Source of the DNA: Parafrankia sp. EUN1f
Lineage (GTDB): Bacteria > Actinomycetota > Actinomycetes > Frankiales > Frankiaceae
Assembly: GCF_000177675.1 (NCBI RefSeq)
Contig: NZ_ADGX01000020.1
Location: 16 to 64,015 of the forward strand
Length of the DNA: 64,000 bases
Reading direction: 5' to 3'
The notes beneath the pieces were generated by a model that did no database searches, had not been told where the DNA came from, and saw only the letters and a program-made list of their open reading frames with translations. Shown piece by piece: positions 1 to 7,443 of this stretch. Positions within the stretch are counted from its first letter, which is position 1. Every line of letters starts with the position of its first letter. The position numbers were made by a program, and so were the translations under genes.

Positions 1-78
1 GTTCGCCAGTCCTTCGACGGTGACAGCCGCGGAGGCCTGGCCGGCCGTGCTCGTGCCCGCTGATCGTGAAATTTCCAT
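1..78 (-). CDS. Possible N terminus of an ABC transporter ATPase (partial, runs off left edge)
   Basis: Reading leftwards from an ATG at 78 there is an open frame of 26 codons to the window edge. It ends with AVTVEGLAN, which resembles the first beta strand of ABC ATPases, where a similar string comes just before the A-loop. No convincing ribosome binding site is visible upstream. Only 26 residues are available and no Walker motif is in the window, so the family call is a guess from one short motif. Confidence 0.3.
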   Translation of the reverse strand, partial: MEISRSAGTSTAGQASAAVTVEGLAN

Positions 79-259
79 GGCGGAAGAATCCAGTGCGCCG
101 ACCTCGTGGTCATCGCCACCTGGACGGATTTCTCGACTCGACCCCGGGGGTAGACCGGTGCGATCGATCCTCCTACCGGAGTTGGATGATCGAGAACGAG
201 TGCGGCCAGCAGGGAGACACCAGCCAGATCGCCGGGCCGGGCTCGCCGTCAGACCGGTG
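79..259. other. Intergenic, no gene seen
   Basis: Upstream of the possible leftward gene and downstream of the Fic-domain gene. Short open frames here show no recognisable protein pattern and no supporting ribosome binding site. Confidence 0.4.
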
Positions 260-1048
260 CTAGTCGCCGTCGGTTGGGAGGACGCCGTCGTCGGCGGCGA
301 GCCGGCAGGAGGTCAGGAAGCCGAACATACCGGTGCCGTCCCTGTGTCGAAAGAACTCGACCATCTCGGTGTTGAACTCGTGGCGGCGTGCGGCCGGGAC
401 GCTGATGGCGTCCAGGCCATGGGACATGAGGTGGCCATTCATCATGTAACGCGCGGTGCGCTTGTTGCCGTCGTAGTAGAACTGCTGCAGCGAGCCGAGG
501 AGAAAATAGGCGATCGCCCGCTCGAACTCGTCGTCGATCTCGCTCGAAAGAAATTCTGTCCCCTGCGCGAAGATGCGGCGCAGGTTTTCGCCTCCGCGTT
601 CGGTGGCCGGTGGCAGGTAGCGTCCATGCTGTCCGAGGCTGACACCGGGGGTGAGTGTCTCCCTGCCTTCTCCGCGGAAATGACCCGACTCCAGCGCCTC
701 GTCCCGGGCGAGGAGAAGCTGGAGTCGGTCGGAGATCTCCTTGGACAGCTGGAACTCGTGCGCCTTGACGAGCCGGGCGAGTTCGTTCGCCGCCTCGGCG
801 AGGTTCAGGATCTGACGTTCGTCGCTGATCTTCCGTCCACCGACGGTGATCCCGTGCAGGAGCGTCTGGACCTCCGGGTAGGTGAACGGGTTGCCCTCGA
901 GTACCGCGGCGTCCCACACGTACTCCGATAGCGACCGGTGAAACCGCCAGAGGGCTCGCTCGACCGAGAACCGTGGAACATCCCTGGGCACCGTGGACCG
1001 ATCCCAGGTGAACCCGAGGGCGGCTCGCATCGCCTCGCTCGTCGCCAT
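260..1048 (-). CDS. Fic/DOC-family protein with degenerate active-site motif
   Basis: A 262-residue Fic-fold protein. Fic enzymes usually transfer AMP or another phosphate-containing group to a target protein, using a motif of the form HPFxxGN(G/K)RxxR. Here residues 189-200 read QFYYDGNKRTAR, so the P-loop-like DGNKRTAR part is kept but the catalytic His is Gln. The usual inhibitory helix motif (S/T)xxxE(G/N) appears as AAVLEGN near residues 47-53, with Ala where Ser/Thr is normal. I chose the ATG at 1048 because AAGGAGGTG lies seven bases upstream; a longer frame to 1162 has no such site. No antitoxin partner is adjacent. AMP-transfer activity is doubtful; a non-AMPylating or binding role is possible. 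Confidence 0.85.
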   Translation of the reverse strand: MATSEAMRAALGFTWDRSTVPRDVPRFSVERALWRFHRSLSEYVWDAAVLEGNPFTYPEVQTLLHGITVGGRKISDERQILNLAEAANELARLVKAHEFQLSKEISDRLQLLLARDEALESGHFRGEGRETLTPGVSLGQHGRYLPPATERGGENLRRIFAQGTEFLSSEIDDEFERAIAYFLLGSLQQFYYDGNKRTARYMMNGHLMSHGLDAISVPAARRHEFNTEMVEFFRHRDGTGMFGFLTSCRLAADDGVLPTDGD

Positions 1049-1197
1049 GACTCGCACCTCCTTGGGGCTGCGCGCGACCGGCACACGCCGCGAGCCAGGA
1101 CTGTGATCCAACGATACGGCGACCACGGGATCTCGGCGCGTCCGACGGGCGGCACGCGGCATCCGTGCTCGGCGGCCGTGGGCTGATGTGTGAGGGC

Positions 1198-1545
1198 TCA
1201 GCTCGCCGTCTTCGTCGGCTCATCCTCGGTGAGAACCAGCGCGAGCAGGCCTGGGAAACGGGCGTCGAACTCGGCGCGGCGCAGCCGGTTGAGGCGGCGT
1301 GGCCCCTGATCGATCTGTTCGAGCAGCCCGGAGGCACGCAGGACGGAGAAATGGTGGCTGGCGGTCGCCTTCGACACGGGCAGGTCGAAGGCGCCGCAGG
1401 CGCGGGCGAAATCCGGCTCGCCCGCCAGCACCCGAAGGATCGATCGGCGGACCGGGTCGGCCAGCGCCTCCAGCGCCTCCTGCAGGCTCACATCGCTCGG
1501 ATCGGTGTGCCGCAGGCCAACGGTGCGTCGCGCCCGCGCGGTCAT
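1198..1545 (-). CDS. ArsR-family winged-helix repressor
   Basis: A 115-residue single-domain regulator. The pattern ALADPVRRSILRVLAG followed by a recognition helix around SKATASHHFSVLRASGLLE is typical of ArsR/SmtB-type dimeric repressors. No clear metal-binding cysteine cluster is seen, so the signal is probably not a metal. It is divergent from the LLM-class oxidoreductase at 1673, and the 17-bp inverted repeat between them is the obvious operator candidate. It most likely represses the oxidoreductase and perhaps itself. Confidence 0.9.
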   Translation of the reverse strand: MTARARRTVGLRHTDPSDVSLQEALEALADPVRRSILRVLAGEPDFARACGAFDLPVSKATASHHFSVLRASGLLEQIDQGPRRLNRLRRAEFDARFPGLLALVLTEDEPTKTAS

Positions 1546-1566
1546 CGTTCTCGGTGCTCGCCTTCC

Positions 1567-1596
1567 TCGACATCCAGACTGTTCGATCGCTATCGT
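1567..1596 (+). promoter_or_regulatory. Candidate promoter for the LLM oxidoreductase
   Basis: TCGACA at 1567-1572 and TATCGT at 1591-1596 are separated by 18 bases, close to actinobacterial sigma-70 spacing. The predicted transcription start, near 1603, falls inside the inverted repeat at 1599-1636. Confidence 0.45.
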
Positions 1597-1598
1597 AC

Positions 1599-1636
1599 AC
1601 CCATCGGTGTTCGACGGTGGTCGAACACCGATGGGT
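1599..1636. promoter_or_regulatory. 17-bp perfect inverted repeat, probable ArsR operator
   Basis: Arms at 1599-1615 (ACCCATCGGTGTTCGAC) and 1620-1636 are exact reverse complements with a 4-base spacer. The element lies between the divergent ArsR and LLM genes and covers the predicted +1 of the rightward promoter, where repressor binding would block transcription. Confidence 0.7.
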
Positions 1637-1672
1637 CGAGTGAACGTTGCCTACGTGCGAGGGAGGACTCCC

Positions 1673-2551
1673 GTGACGGTGTCAGTGGGACGGGTGGGTA
1701 TCTGGACTCCGTACTTCGCCTGGAACGCGCCGGATGCCCGTGAGGCGGTCGAAGAGCTCGACGAACTGGGATTCGGGGCCCTGTGGCTCGGTTCCTCCGC
1801 CCCTGAGCTGCGCCTGCCCGCCGAGTTGCTCGCGGCGACCGGTCGAATGGTCGTGGCCACCGGCATCGTCAACGTGTGGTCCACCGACGCGGCCGAGCTG
1901 GCGGCGAGATTCCACCGGATCGCCGCGGCACATCCAGGCCGCTTCCTGCTCGGGCTCGGCGCCGGCCACGCCTCCACCGCGGGGGCGTTCGGGAAGACCT
2001 ACACACAACCGCTCCGGTACCTGGCCGCCTTCCTCGACGGTCTTGACGCCGCGCCGGAACCGGTTCCTGTGGCATCCCGTGTCCTCGCCGCGCTGCGGCC
2101 GAAGGCGCTGGCCCTGGCGGAGCACCGCTCCGCGGGAGCCCATCCCTACCTGGTCACTCCCGAGTACACCCGGTTCGCCCGCGAAACGCTGGGCCAGGAG
2201 CCGCTGCTTGCCCCCGAGCAGAAGGTGATTCTGGAGACCGACCCCGCCGAGGCCCGAGCGCTCGCCCGCCGTAACCTCGGCTACTACCTCACCCTGCCCA
2301 ACTATGTGCGCAACCTGCAGATGATGGGATTCACCGACGACGACCTCGTCGGCAACGGCAGCGACCGGCTCATCGACGCCCTGTTCGCCTGGGGAACGGT
2401 CGAGCAGATCGCCAGGCGGGTCGCCGAACACCACGCCGCCGGCGCGGACCACGTGGCCGTCCAGGTCATCTCGGCCGACACCGACGTGCGCAGCCGTACC
2501 GGACGGCCCGCCCGGAAGCAGTGGCGAGCGCTGGCCGCGGCACTGCTGTGA
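1673..2551 (+). CDS. LLM-class F420-dependent oxidoreductase (TIGR03620-like)
   Basis: A 292-residue luciferase-like TIM-barrel protein. It begins with the first barrel strand VGRVGIWTP and has the LDELGFGALWLG segment, a strand at GRFLLGLGAGH and a C-terminal VAVQVI strand, all as in F420-dependent LLM oxidoreductases, which move a hydride between F420 and an organic substrate. The GTG at 1673 is chosen because GGGAGGA lies just upstream and the barrel starts soon after; the frame extends further upstream into the operator. Substrate unknown. Probably repressed by the divergent ArsR protein. Confidence 0.88.
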   Translation: MTVSVGRVGIWTPYFAWNAPDAREAVEELDELGFGALWLGSSAPELRLPAELLAATGRMVVATGIVNVWSTDAAELAARFHRIAAAHPGRFLLGLGAGHASTAGAFGKTYTQPLRYLAAFLDGLDAAPEPVPVASRVLAALRPKALALAEHRSAGAHPYLVTPEYTRFARETLGQEPLLAPEQKVILETDPAEARALARRNLGYYLTLPNYVRNLQMMGFTDDDLVGNGSDRLIDALFAWGTVEQIARRVAEHHAAGADHVAVQVISADTDVRSRTGRPARKQWRALAAALL

Positions 2552-2628
2552 CGACGTGATGCCGGGCTCAAATGTTGGCCTGAATCTGCTCGACCGCGGC
2601 ACGTTCACAGGCACGCAGGGTGCTGACG

Positions 2629-3906
2629 TCAGGTGGCTTTCCCGGTGGTCGACAGGCCGAGCGCGACCAGCAGCGCTGTCAGCATCCCGGCACCGCCGGC
2701 CAGCAGAAAGGTTGTCCGTGGGCTGGTCGCGTCGAGCAGGAGGCCGCCGGCCAGGTATGAGGTCGCGGCGGCGACCCCGATGGCACCGTAGAAGCTGCCG
2801 AAGACCCGTCCGAGCAGGCCGGCCGGGACGAGGCGCTGGAGCAGGGTGTTGGCGGCGACGTCCATCGCCGCGATACCCAGGCCGCGCACTGCCTGAACGG
2901 CGAAGGCCGCGCCGACCGCCCAGGCGAGACCGGTGAGGAAGTTGCCGGCGCTGCTGACGAAGAAACCGCCGACGAGCAGCAGGGGCATCGAACCCGATCT
3001 GCCTGCCCGGGCGAGCAGGGCGTAGCCCACGACCAACCCGATCCCGACCGCTGCGAGCAGCAGGCCCACCGCCCCGTCGCCGGTGCCCGGTGTCTCGGTC
3101 GCGAAGAGGATCAGCGCGACATCGTCGATGCCGTTGAAGGTGACCGTCGCCCCGAAGCCGATGAAGATCATAAGAAGTGCCCGGTTGGCCAGCAGGTAGC
3201 CGATCCCCAGACGGACCTGGCCAAACAGCCCGCCCGGTTCGTCGCCCGTCACCGACTGCCCGGGGAGGGGCTTCAGGCGCAGCAGGAACAGTGCGGACAG
3301 CAGGAAGGTGGCGGCATCGACCAGCAGCACGCCGCGTGTACTGACCAGCGGCAGCAGTGCTGCGGCGGCCAGCGGACCGGCGACCTCCGCGGCATTGGTG
3401 CCGAACCCGATTGCGGAGTTCGCGACTGGCAGGTCCCGGTCGGTCACCAACGCGGGAACCGCTGCTCGGGAGGCGGGCATGAACACCTGCCCGGTGACCG
3501 CGCGCGCCGCGACCAGCGCCAGCAGGATCGGTAGTGCGGGCAGCCACAGCGCGATCACGAGCATGGTGACCGCCTGGCCGACCTCGCAGAAGATCATGAC
3601 GCGTCTGCGGTCGAAACGGTCGCTGATGGCGCCCGCGAACGTGCCGAGCAGGGATGGTGCGAAGTCCCCGGCGAGCAGGAGCAGTGCGATCGCCAGCCCC
3701 TGCCCGGTCGTGTCCGCGACGTGGAGCATCAGCGCGACCAGGCTCAGGGAATCACCGGTGCTGGAGACGCACCGCGCCGCGAACAATCCACGCAGCGGGC
3801 GGTTTCTGCGCAGCAGTCGCGATACTCCGTTATGTTCCCGGCCGGTGTCGAAGGTGGCCTGGCCCGGCTGCCGTGGTTGTTGTGCGGCGGCGCCCACGTC
3901 GGTCAC
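2629..3906 (-). CDS. MFS transporter (MFS_3/enterobactin-exporter-like)
   Basis: A 425-residue integral membrane protein with about twelve hydrophobic segments. After a polar N terminus the sequence LRGLFAARCVSSTGDSLS and the loop SDRFDRRRVMIF, a version of the MFS motif A (G/S-x-x-x-D-R-x-G/D-R-R), identify the exporter-type MFS_3 group. Such proteins are proton-driven efflux pumps in the cytoplasmic membrane. It starts with GTG and has a weak ribosome site. A remnant of an HxlR regulator lies divergently upstream, suggesting the pump was once under HxlR control and has lost its regulator. Substrate unknown. Confidence 0.88.
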   Translation of the reverse strand: MTDVGAAAQQPRQPGQATFDTGREHNGVSRLLRRNRPLRGLFAARCVSSTGDSLSLVALMLHVADTTGQGLAIALLLLAGDFAPSLLGTFAGAISDRFDRRRVMIFCEVGQAVTMLVIALWLPALPILLALVAARAVTGQVFMPASRAAVPALVTDRDLPVANSAIGFGTNAAEVAGPLAAAALLPLVSTRGVLLVDAATFLLSALFLLRLKPLPGQSVTGDEPGGLFGQVRLGIGYLLANRALLMIFIGFGATVTFNGIDDVALILFATETPGTGDGAVGLLLAAVGIGLVVGYALLARAGRSGSMPLLLVGGFFVSSAGNFLTGLAWAVGAAFAVQAVRGLGIAAMDVAANTLLQRLVPAGLLGRVFGSFYGAIGVAAATSYLAGGLLLDATSPRTTFLLAGGAGMLTALLVALGLSTTGKAT

Positions 3907-3945
3907 TTCACGTCACCCGGGCCTGGCATCGGCGCAATGTAGCTG

Positions 3946-4167
3946 GTGCGTGCCATTCAGCGCGACCGATTTTTCGAGGAACACGCTGCGCGTGACGGCC
4001 TCGTTTCCCGCACCAGTTATCCGGAGGTCCCACCACGGGTGGAGTACGAGCTCACCCCGATGGGCCGCACACTGATCGAGCCGGCCGGGGCACTGGCGGA
4101 GTGGGCCGTCGAGCACGACGCGGACATCGGGCGCAGCCAGCAGCAGTACGACAGCCGCCAGACCTGA
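3946..4167 (+). pseudogene. HxlR-family regulator, 3' remnant
   Basis: From about 3990 the frame reads RDGLVSRTSYPEVPPRVEYE followed by LTPMGRTL, the recognisable wing and dimer helix of HxlR regulators, which are normally 100-130 residues. The upstream helix-turn-helix is absent; the residues before RDGLVSRT do not resemble the family. The loss falls next to the divergent MFS start at 3906, so the 5' part and the original shared promoter region were probably removed. Unlikely to bind DNA. Confidence 0.8.
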
Positions 4168-4183
4168 CCTTGTTCGGGCGTGG

Positions 4184-4912
4184 TCAGGATTCTGAGGTTG
4201 TTTCCGCCTTCGAGGTGAGGACCGCGCGGGCCTGCTCGGCGGCGCGGACGATGCTCTCGCCGACGAAGTCGAGGAAGCGGGCGATGTTCTCGAGGCGGGC
4301 GGCGGCCGGGGTGTCGGGGCCGAGGACGCCGACCCCCCGGCGTGCTGTCTCGGCGAGCTGGGCGTTGGACCGGGCGCTGGCGATCGCCGACTGGTACCAG
4401 AGCTCGTCGTCGACGGCGTAGCGCTCGCGGCGGCGTTCGTCGCGTTCCCGGCGGACGAGGTCCTGGCCTTCGAGGAACGCGATCGCCTTGGAGATGGACG
4501 CCGGGCTGACCTGGAGACGTCGGACGAGCTCGGCCGCGGTGAGGCCGGCCGCGTCGGTGGTCAGAAGGCAGGTCAGCACCCGGGACGTCATCCTGGGTAG
4601 GCCGGACTGCATGAGGAGGGCCGTGAACATCTCCTCGTACTCGCGCACGGCCTCGGCGTCGCGCCCGTGCACCGGGGGGAGCGTTCGCGGCAGTGGGGGA
4701 GCGGCCTGCCGGCGCCGGTGGGCGCGGCGTTCGGTGGCGCGATGGGCGAGGTCGGCGCGGTAGGCGGTGGGACCGCCGTTGCGCATCACCTCACGCGTGA
4801 TCGTCGAGGTCGGACGGTCGAGGCGCCGGCCGATCTCGGCGTAGGCGAGGTTTTCGGCCAGCCCCAGCGCGATCTGCTGGCGTTCCTGCTGGGTGAGTCT
4901 GCCTCCCGGCAT
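4184..4912 (-). CDS. GbsR/MarR-type regulator with an extra N-terminal IS30-like HTH
   Basis: A protein of about 242 residues with two DNA-binding regions. Residues 1-50 (RLTQQERQQIALGLAENLAY then AEIGRRLDRPTSTITREV) match the HTH_38 helix-turn-helix found at the N terminus of IS30-family transposases. The middle (LTAAELVRRLQVSPASISKA and FLEGQDLVRRERDERRRERY) is a GbsR/MarR winged helix. I prefer the ATG at 4912, with GGGAGG five bases upstream; an ATG at 4963 is possible. It is divergent from a DUF4097 protein and separated from it by repeated GTTGCAA boxes. Arg-rich linker between domains. Confidence 0.85.
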   Translation of the reverse strand: MPGGRLTQQERQQIALGLAENLAYAEIGRRLDRPTSTITREVMRNGGPTAYRADLAHRATERRAHRRRQAAPPLPRTLPPVHGRDAEAVREYEEMFTALLMQSGLPRMTSRVLTCLLTTDAAGLTAAELVRRLQVSPASISKAIAFLEGQDLVRRERDERRRERYAVDDELWYQSAIASARSNAQLAETARRGVGVLGPDTPAAARLENIARFLDFVGESIVRAAEQARAVLTSKAETTSES

Positions 4913-4967
4913 CGCGACCTCCCGCTCGCTCGTCGAGGCCTTCAGGGTAGCGTTCATCCTCATTCCA

Positions 4968-5092
4968 TTGCAACGATCGATGGGATCGCTGTTGCATTAA
5001 TTCGATCCTCGTTGCAACGGTTTCGGTGCTCTGAACTGCGCAGATGCATGTTTCAACGCAACGAGATGGTTGCAAGTTTTTCGAACGCAACG
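4968..5092. promoter_or_regulatory. Cluster of GTTGCAA/CAACGCAACG boxes, probable operators
   Basis: Boxes occur at 4968-4974 (TTGCAAC), 4991-4996 (GTTGCA), 5010-5019 (CGTTGCAACG, a perfect palindrome), 5054-5063 (CAACGCAACG), 5068-5076 (GGTTGCAAG) and 5083-5092 (GAACGCAACG). The first two form an imperfect inverted pair. They fill the region between the divergent GbsR-type regulator and the DUF4097 gene, and this region is less GC-rich than its surroundings. Confidence 0.6.
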
Positions 5093-5135
5093 TAGCTTTC
5101 CGTTTGTCGGAAACGATCTGAACCAGGAGAGCGCG

Positions 5136-5801
5136 ATGCAGAGCTTCGACACCCCCGCCCCGATTTCAGCCGTCCTCGACGTCCCCGCAGGGCGCCTGCA
5201 GCTCATCGCCGCCGACCGGGCCGACACCACGGTCGAGGTCCGGCCGGCTGATGCCTCGAAGGGCCGCGACGTGAAGGCGGCGGAACAGACCGAGGTCGAA
5301 TACGTCGACGGCGTCCTGCGGATCGTGTCCTCCGCGAGGAAGCATGCCCTCGCGAGCCCCGGCTCGGTCGAGGTGACGATCCAGCTGCCCGCCGGTTCCC
5401 GCGTCGAGGCGAAGGCGGCCAGCGCGGAGTTCCGGGGCGTCGGACGGCTCGGCGACGTCGCGTTCGACGGCTCGCACGGCGCGATCAGGATTGACGAGGT
5501 CGCGAGCATCCGGGTCACCACCGCCGCGGGCGACGTCTCGGTCGGTCGCCTGGGTGGCCCCGCTGAGATCAGCACCGGAAAGGGCGACATCCGCGTCACG
5601 GAGGCCGTGCGCGGCACGGTCGTTCTGCGCACCCAGGCCGGCGACGTGTCGGTCGGCGCCGCCCGTGGCGTTTCAGCCTGCCTGGACGCCGGCACCGCCC
5701 TCGGCCGGATCCGCAACTCGCTCCAGAACACCGCCGGCGCTGCCGACCTGAGCATCCACGCGACCACCACCCAGGGCGACATCGCCGCCCACAGCCTCTA
5801 G
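5136..5801 (+). CDS. DUF4097-family beta-strand repeat protein
   Basis: A protein of about 221 residues with repeated short strands (for example DVSVGRLGG, GDIRVTEAVRGTV, GDVSVGAARG, GDIAAHSL), the pattern of DUF4097 right-handed beta structures. No signal peptide or membrane segment, so probably cytoplasmic. The ATG at 5136 follows CAGGAGAGCGCG. In actinomycetes such genes often sit beside a GbsR/MarR or toxin-like regulator, as here. Biochemical function unknown; expression is probably controlled by the divergent GbsR-type regulator through the GTTGCAA boxes. Confidence 0.85.
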   Translation: MQSFDTPAPISAVLDVPAGRLQLIAADRADTTVEVRPADASKGRDVKAAEQTEVEYVDGVLRIVSSARKHALASPGSVEVTIQLPAGSRVEAKAASAEFRGVGRLGDVAFDGSHGAIRIDEVASIRVTTAAGDVSVGRLGGPAEISTGKGDIRVTEAVRGTVVLRTQAGDVSVGAARGVSACLDAGTALGRIRNSLQNTAGAADLSIHATTTQGDIAAHSL

Positions 5802-5890
5802 CGGCCTGTCCTCCGACGGCGGGCGGGGAGCGGGCGGCACAATCGCCGGCCGAGGGGGAAAGCATGGCTAGCGGAGGCAGGGGGCGAGAA

Positions 5891-5968
5891 ATGCGTGTGC
5901 TGTTGTCGACGTATGGGTCGCGTGGGGACCTGACTACGCCGGGGTGGGTACCTGGCAGGCATCGGTGA
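5891..5968 (+). pseudogene. Glycosyltransferase (GT1/GT28-like), 5' remnant
   Basis: From ATG 5891 the frame reads MRVLLSTYGSRGDL, the typical first strand and glycine loop of UDP-glycosyltransferases related to the MurG/macrolide-glycosyltransferase fold (often MRVLLSTxGSRGDVEP). After about 14 residues the resemblance stops and the frame closes at 5968 inside the MerR remnant on the other strand. A normal member is about 400 residues. Confidence 0.6.
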
Positions 5969-6275
5969 AAGTCGGATAGCCCTCGCTCCCCGTGCGTTCG
6001 GCCGCATCGATGTAGTTGACGAGCGCGGCCCGGGACCGGGCGAGCCTGTCCATCCGATCGTTCAGACGCCGCAGCCGCGACCGCATCGCGTCGAGCAGCT
6101 CGGGACATCCCGGCAGCTCAGGGGCCTCTCCGACCGCACAGGGCAGCAGGTAGGCGATGTCGTCGGAAGAAAGGCCGGCATCGAGCAGGTGCCGGATCTG
6201 GCTCACCCGCAGCACGGCGTCCTCGTCGTATTCGCGGTAGCCGTTCGCGCGGCGGCCTGCCTCCAGCAGTCCGCC
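5934..6275 (-). pseudogene. MerR-family regulator, 3' remnant
   Basis: Reading leftwards from about 6275, GLLEAGRRANGYREYDED, then VLRVSQIRHLLDAGLSSDDI, a long coiled helix (LRRLNDRMDRLARSRAALV) and an end at 5934 match MerR proteins from the wing onward. The first 30 or so residues with the helix-turn-helix are missing; the frame upstream of GLLEAG is unrelated. The break coincides with the start of a reductive-aminase remnant on the opposite strand, so one deletion appears to have removed both 5' ends. Confidence 0.8.
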
Positions 6276-6524
6276 GGTGTGGCCGAATGGCTGCCCGGAT
6301 ACGCCGAGCAGATCGACGCAGGCGCCTTCCCGGCCGAGGCGTCGGCCCTGGAGACTGACGCGCGGGCGATGGCGCATCTGGTCGAGGAGAGCGAGGCGGT
6401 GGGGGTCAACACCGAACTACCCAGGCTGATCAAGGCGATAGCCGACCGCTCGATCGCCGCCGGGCACGGTAAGGAGCAGTATCCCGTGCTGATCGAGGAG
6501 TTCAGCAGGCCGCGCGGCGACTGA
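6276..6524 (+). pseudogene. Imine reductase/reductive-aminase-like NAD(P) oxidoreductase, 3' remnant
   Basis: The frame from about 6276 reads GVAEWLPGYAEQIDAGAFP, then MAHLVEESEAVGV and LPRLIKAIADRSIAAGHGKE, matching the C-terminal helical domain of NADPH-dependent imine reductase/RedAm-like enzymes (related to 6-phosphogluconate dehydrogenases). The N-terminal Rossmann domain, about 170 residues, is missing. It abuts the MerR remnant, which was probably its divergent regulator. A strong hairpin follows at 6557. Confidence 0.75.
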
Positions 6525-6556
6525 CCACGAGGCAACGCAACCGCGTCGGCCGTCGG

Positions 6557-6586
6557 GAAGGTGGTGGCCCCGCGGCCACCACCTTC
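6557..6586 (+). terminator. 13-bp GC-rich hairpin, probable terminator
   Basis: GAAGGTGGTGGCC at 6557-6569 pairs perfectly with 6574-6586 across a CCGC loop. It lies 33 bases past the stop of the reductive-aminase remnant. No T tract, as is common in high-GC actinomycetes. Confidence 0.6.
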
Positions 6587-6620
6587 ACGTCCGGGTGCGC
6601 CGGTCGAGCGAAGTGCAATA

Positions 6621-7016
6621 GTCAAGGATCACGGATACGGGCCGTGGGTGCTGGAATCACGCGAGCCTGACCGTCTGGGGGAGTTCCTGGGTTTCGCCGG
6701 CTTGGCGCACGTCCCGCCCTTTCTTGCGGAGGCGGGCCCGGACCCCGAACTGGGCTGGCGGCTGAAGCGGTCGGCGTGGGGGCAGGGGCTGGCCACCGAG
6801 GCTGCTGTGGCAGCCCGTGACGATGCATTCCGGCGTCTCGGACTGCCGGAGATGATCTCGATCATCCATCCGGAGAACGTTCGTTCGCAGCGGGTTGCCG
6901 TCAAGCTTGGAATGCGAGTAGCCCGGCGGATCGACAATCCCGCGATCGGCAGGCGGGTCGACGTCTGGTCTGTTGTGTCGGGGCCCGTGGATGTCGGGCG
7001 TCATCACATCACCTGA
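6621..7016 (+). pseudogene. GNAT acetyltransferase (RimJ/RimL-like), 3' remnant
   Basis: From about 6621 the frame carries DHGYGPWVLE, FLGFAGL, LGWRLKRSAWGQGLATEA (acetyl-CoA-binding strand and R/QxxGxG/A motif) and ISIIHPENVRSQRVAVKLGM, the hallmark end of RimJ/RimL-type GNATs. The first 60-70 residues (normally starting with a TERLxLR motif) are absent, and no plausible start lies upstream. Probably inactive, since the truncation removes part of the acceptor-side fold. Confidence 0.7.
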
Positions 7017-7035
7017 TCGCGCCTGAGATGACGAC

Positions 7036-7443
7036 CTATGTGATCAGTTCGATGGCGCAGCGGGGGCCAGCCGTGGCGGCGTACTTGGCATCGCACGTGA
7101 GAAGGGCGGCGTCGATCTGTTCAGCGAGTGCGACATAACCGGCGTCGTAGGCGGTCATGGTCTGTCGAAGTTCCCAGACGCGTTGGGCGGTCGGCCCGTT
7201 GAGCCGTTCGCGACGGATCGGTAGCCGGATCAGGCTGGCGATGAGACTCGGGGTGTGCTCGGCGAGACGGCTCGTGCGCCTGGCCAGGCCGCGGAGCGCC
7301 GAGATGACCTCGACGTCCAGGTGGGCCGGGGCGTAGAAGACATCGCCGCCGGTCAGCCGATCTCTCGCGGCCTTGCGTCGAGGGCTGTCGTCCCCGGCGA
7401 GCAGATCGACGATCACGGAGGCGTCAACGACGATCAGTCCCAC
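7036..7443 (-). CDS. VapC-family PIN-domain toxin
   Basis: A 135-residue PIN-domain ribonuclease. The acidic metal-binding residues are visible: Asp in LIVVDASVIVDLLAG near residue 7, Glu in DVEVISALRG, and Asp in MTAYDAGYVALAE plus LLTCDAKYA. PIN toxins cleave tRNA or rRNA when released from antitoxin. The gene starts with GTG and overlaps the upstream antitoxin by ten bases, the usual translational coupling of vapBC operons. All catalytic acids seem present, so the toxin should be active. Confidence 0.93.
   Translation of the reverse strand: MGLIVVDASVIVDLLAGDDSPRRKAARDRLTGGDVFYAPAHLDVEVISALRGLARRTSRLAEHTPSLIASLIRLPIRRERLNGPTAQRVWELRQTMTAYDAGYVALAEQIDAALLTCDAKYAATAGPRCAIELIT

Noticed and set aside
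20-931. Long plus-strand frame opposite the Fic gene
   Set aside because: It mirrors the Fic coding frame, has no domain pattern and no ribosome site.
1682-3547. 621-codon minus-strand frame
   Set aside because: Runs antisense to the LLM gene and across the MFS gene in another frame; composition is Arg/Gly/Pro-rich as in shadow frames.
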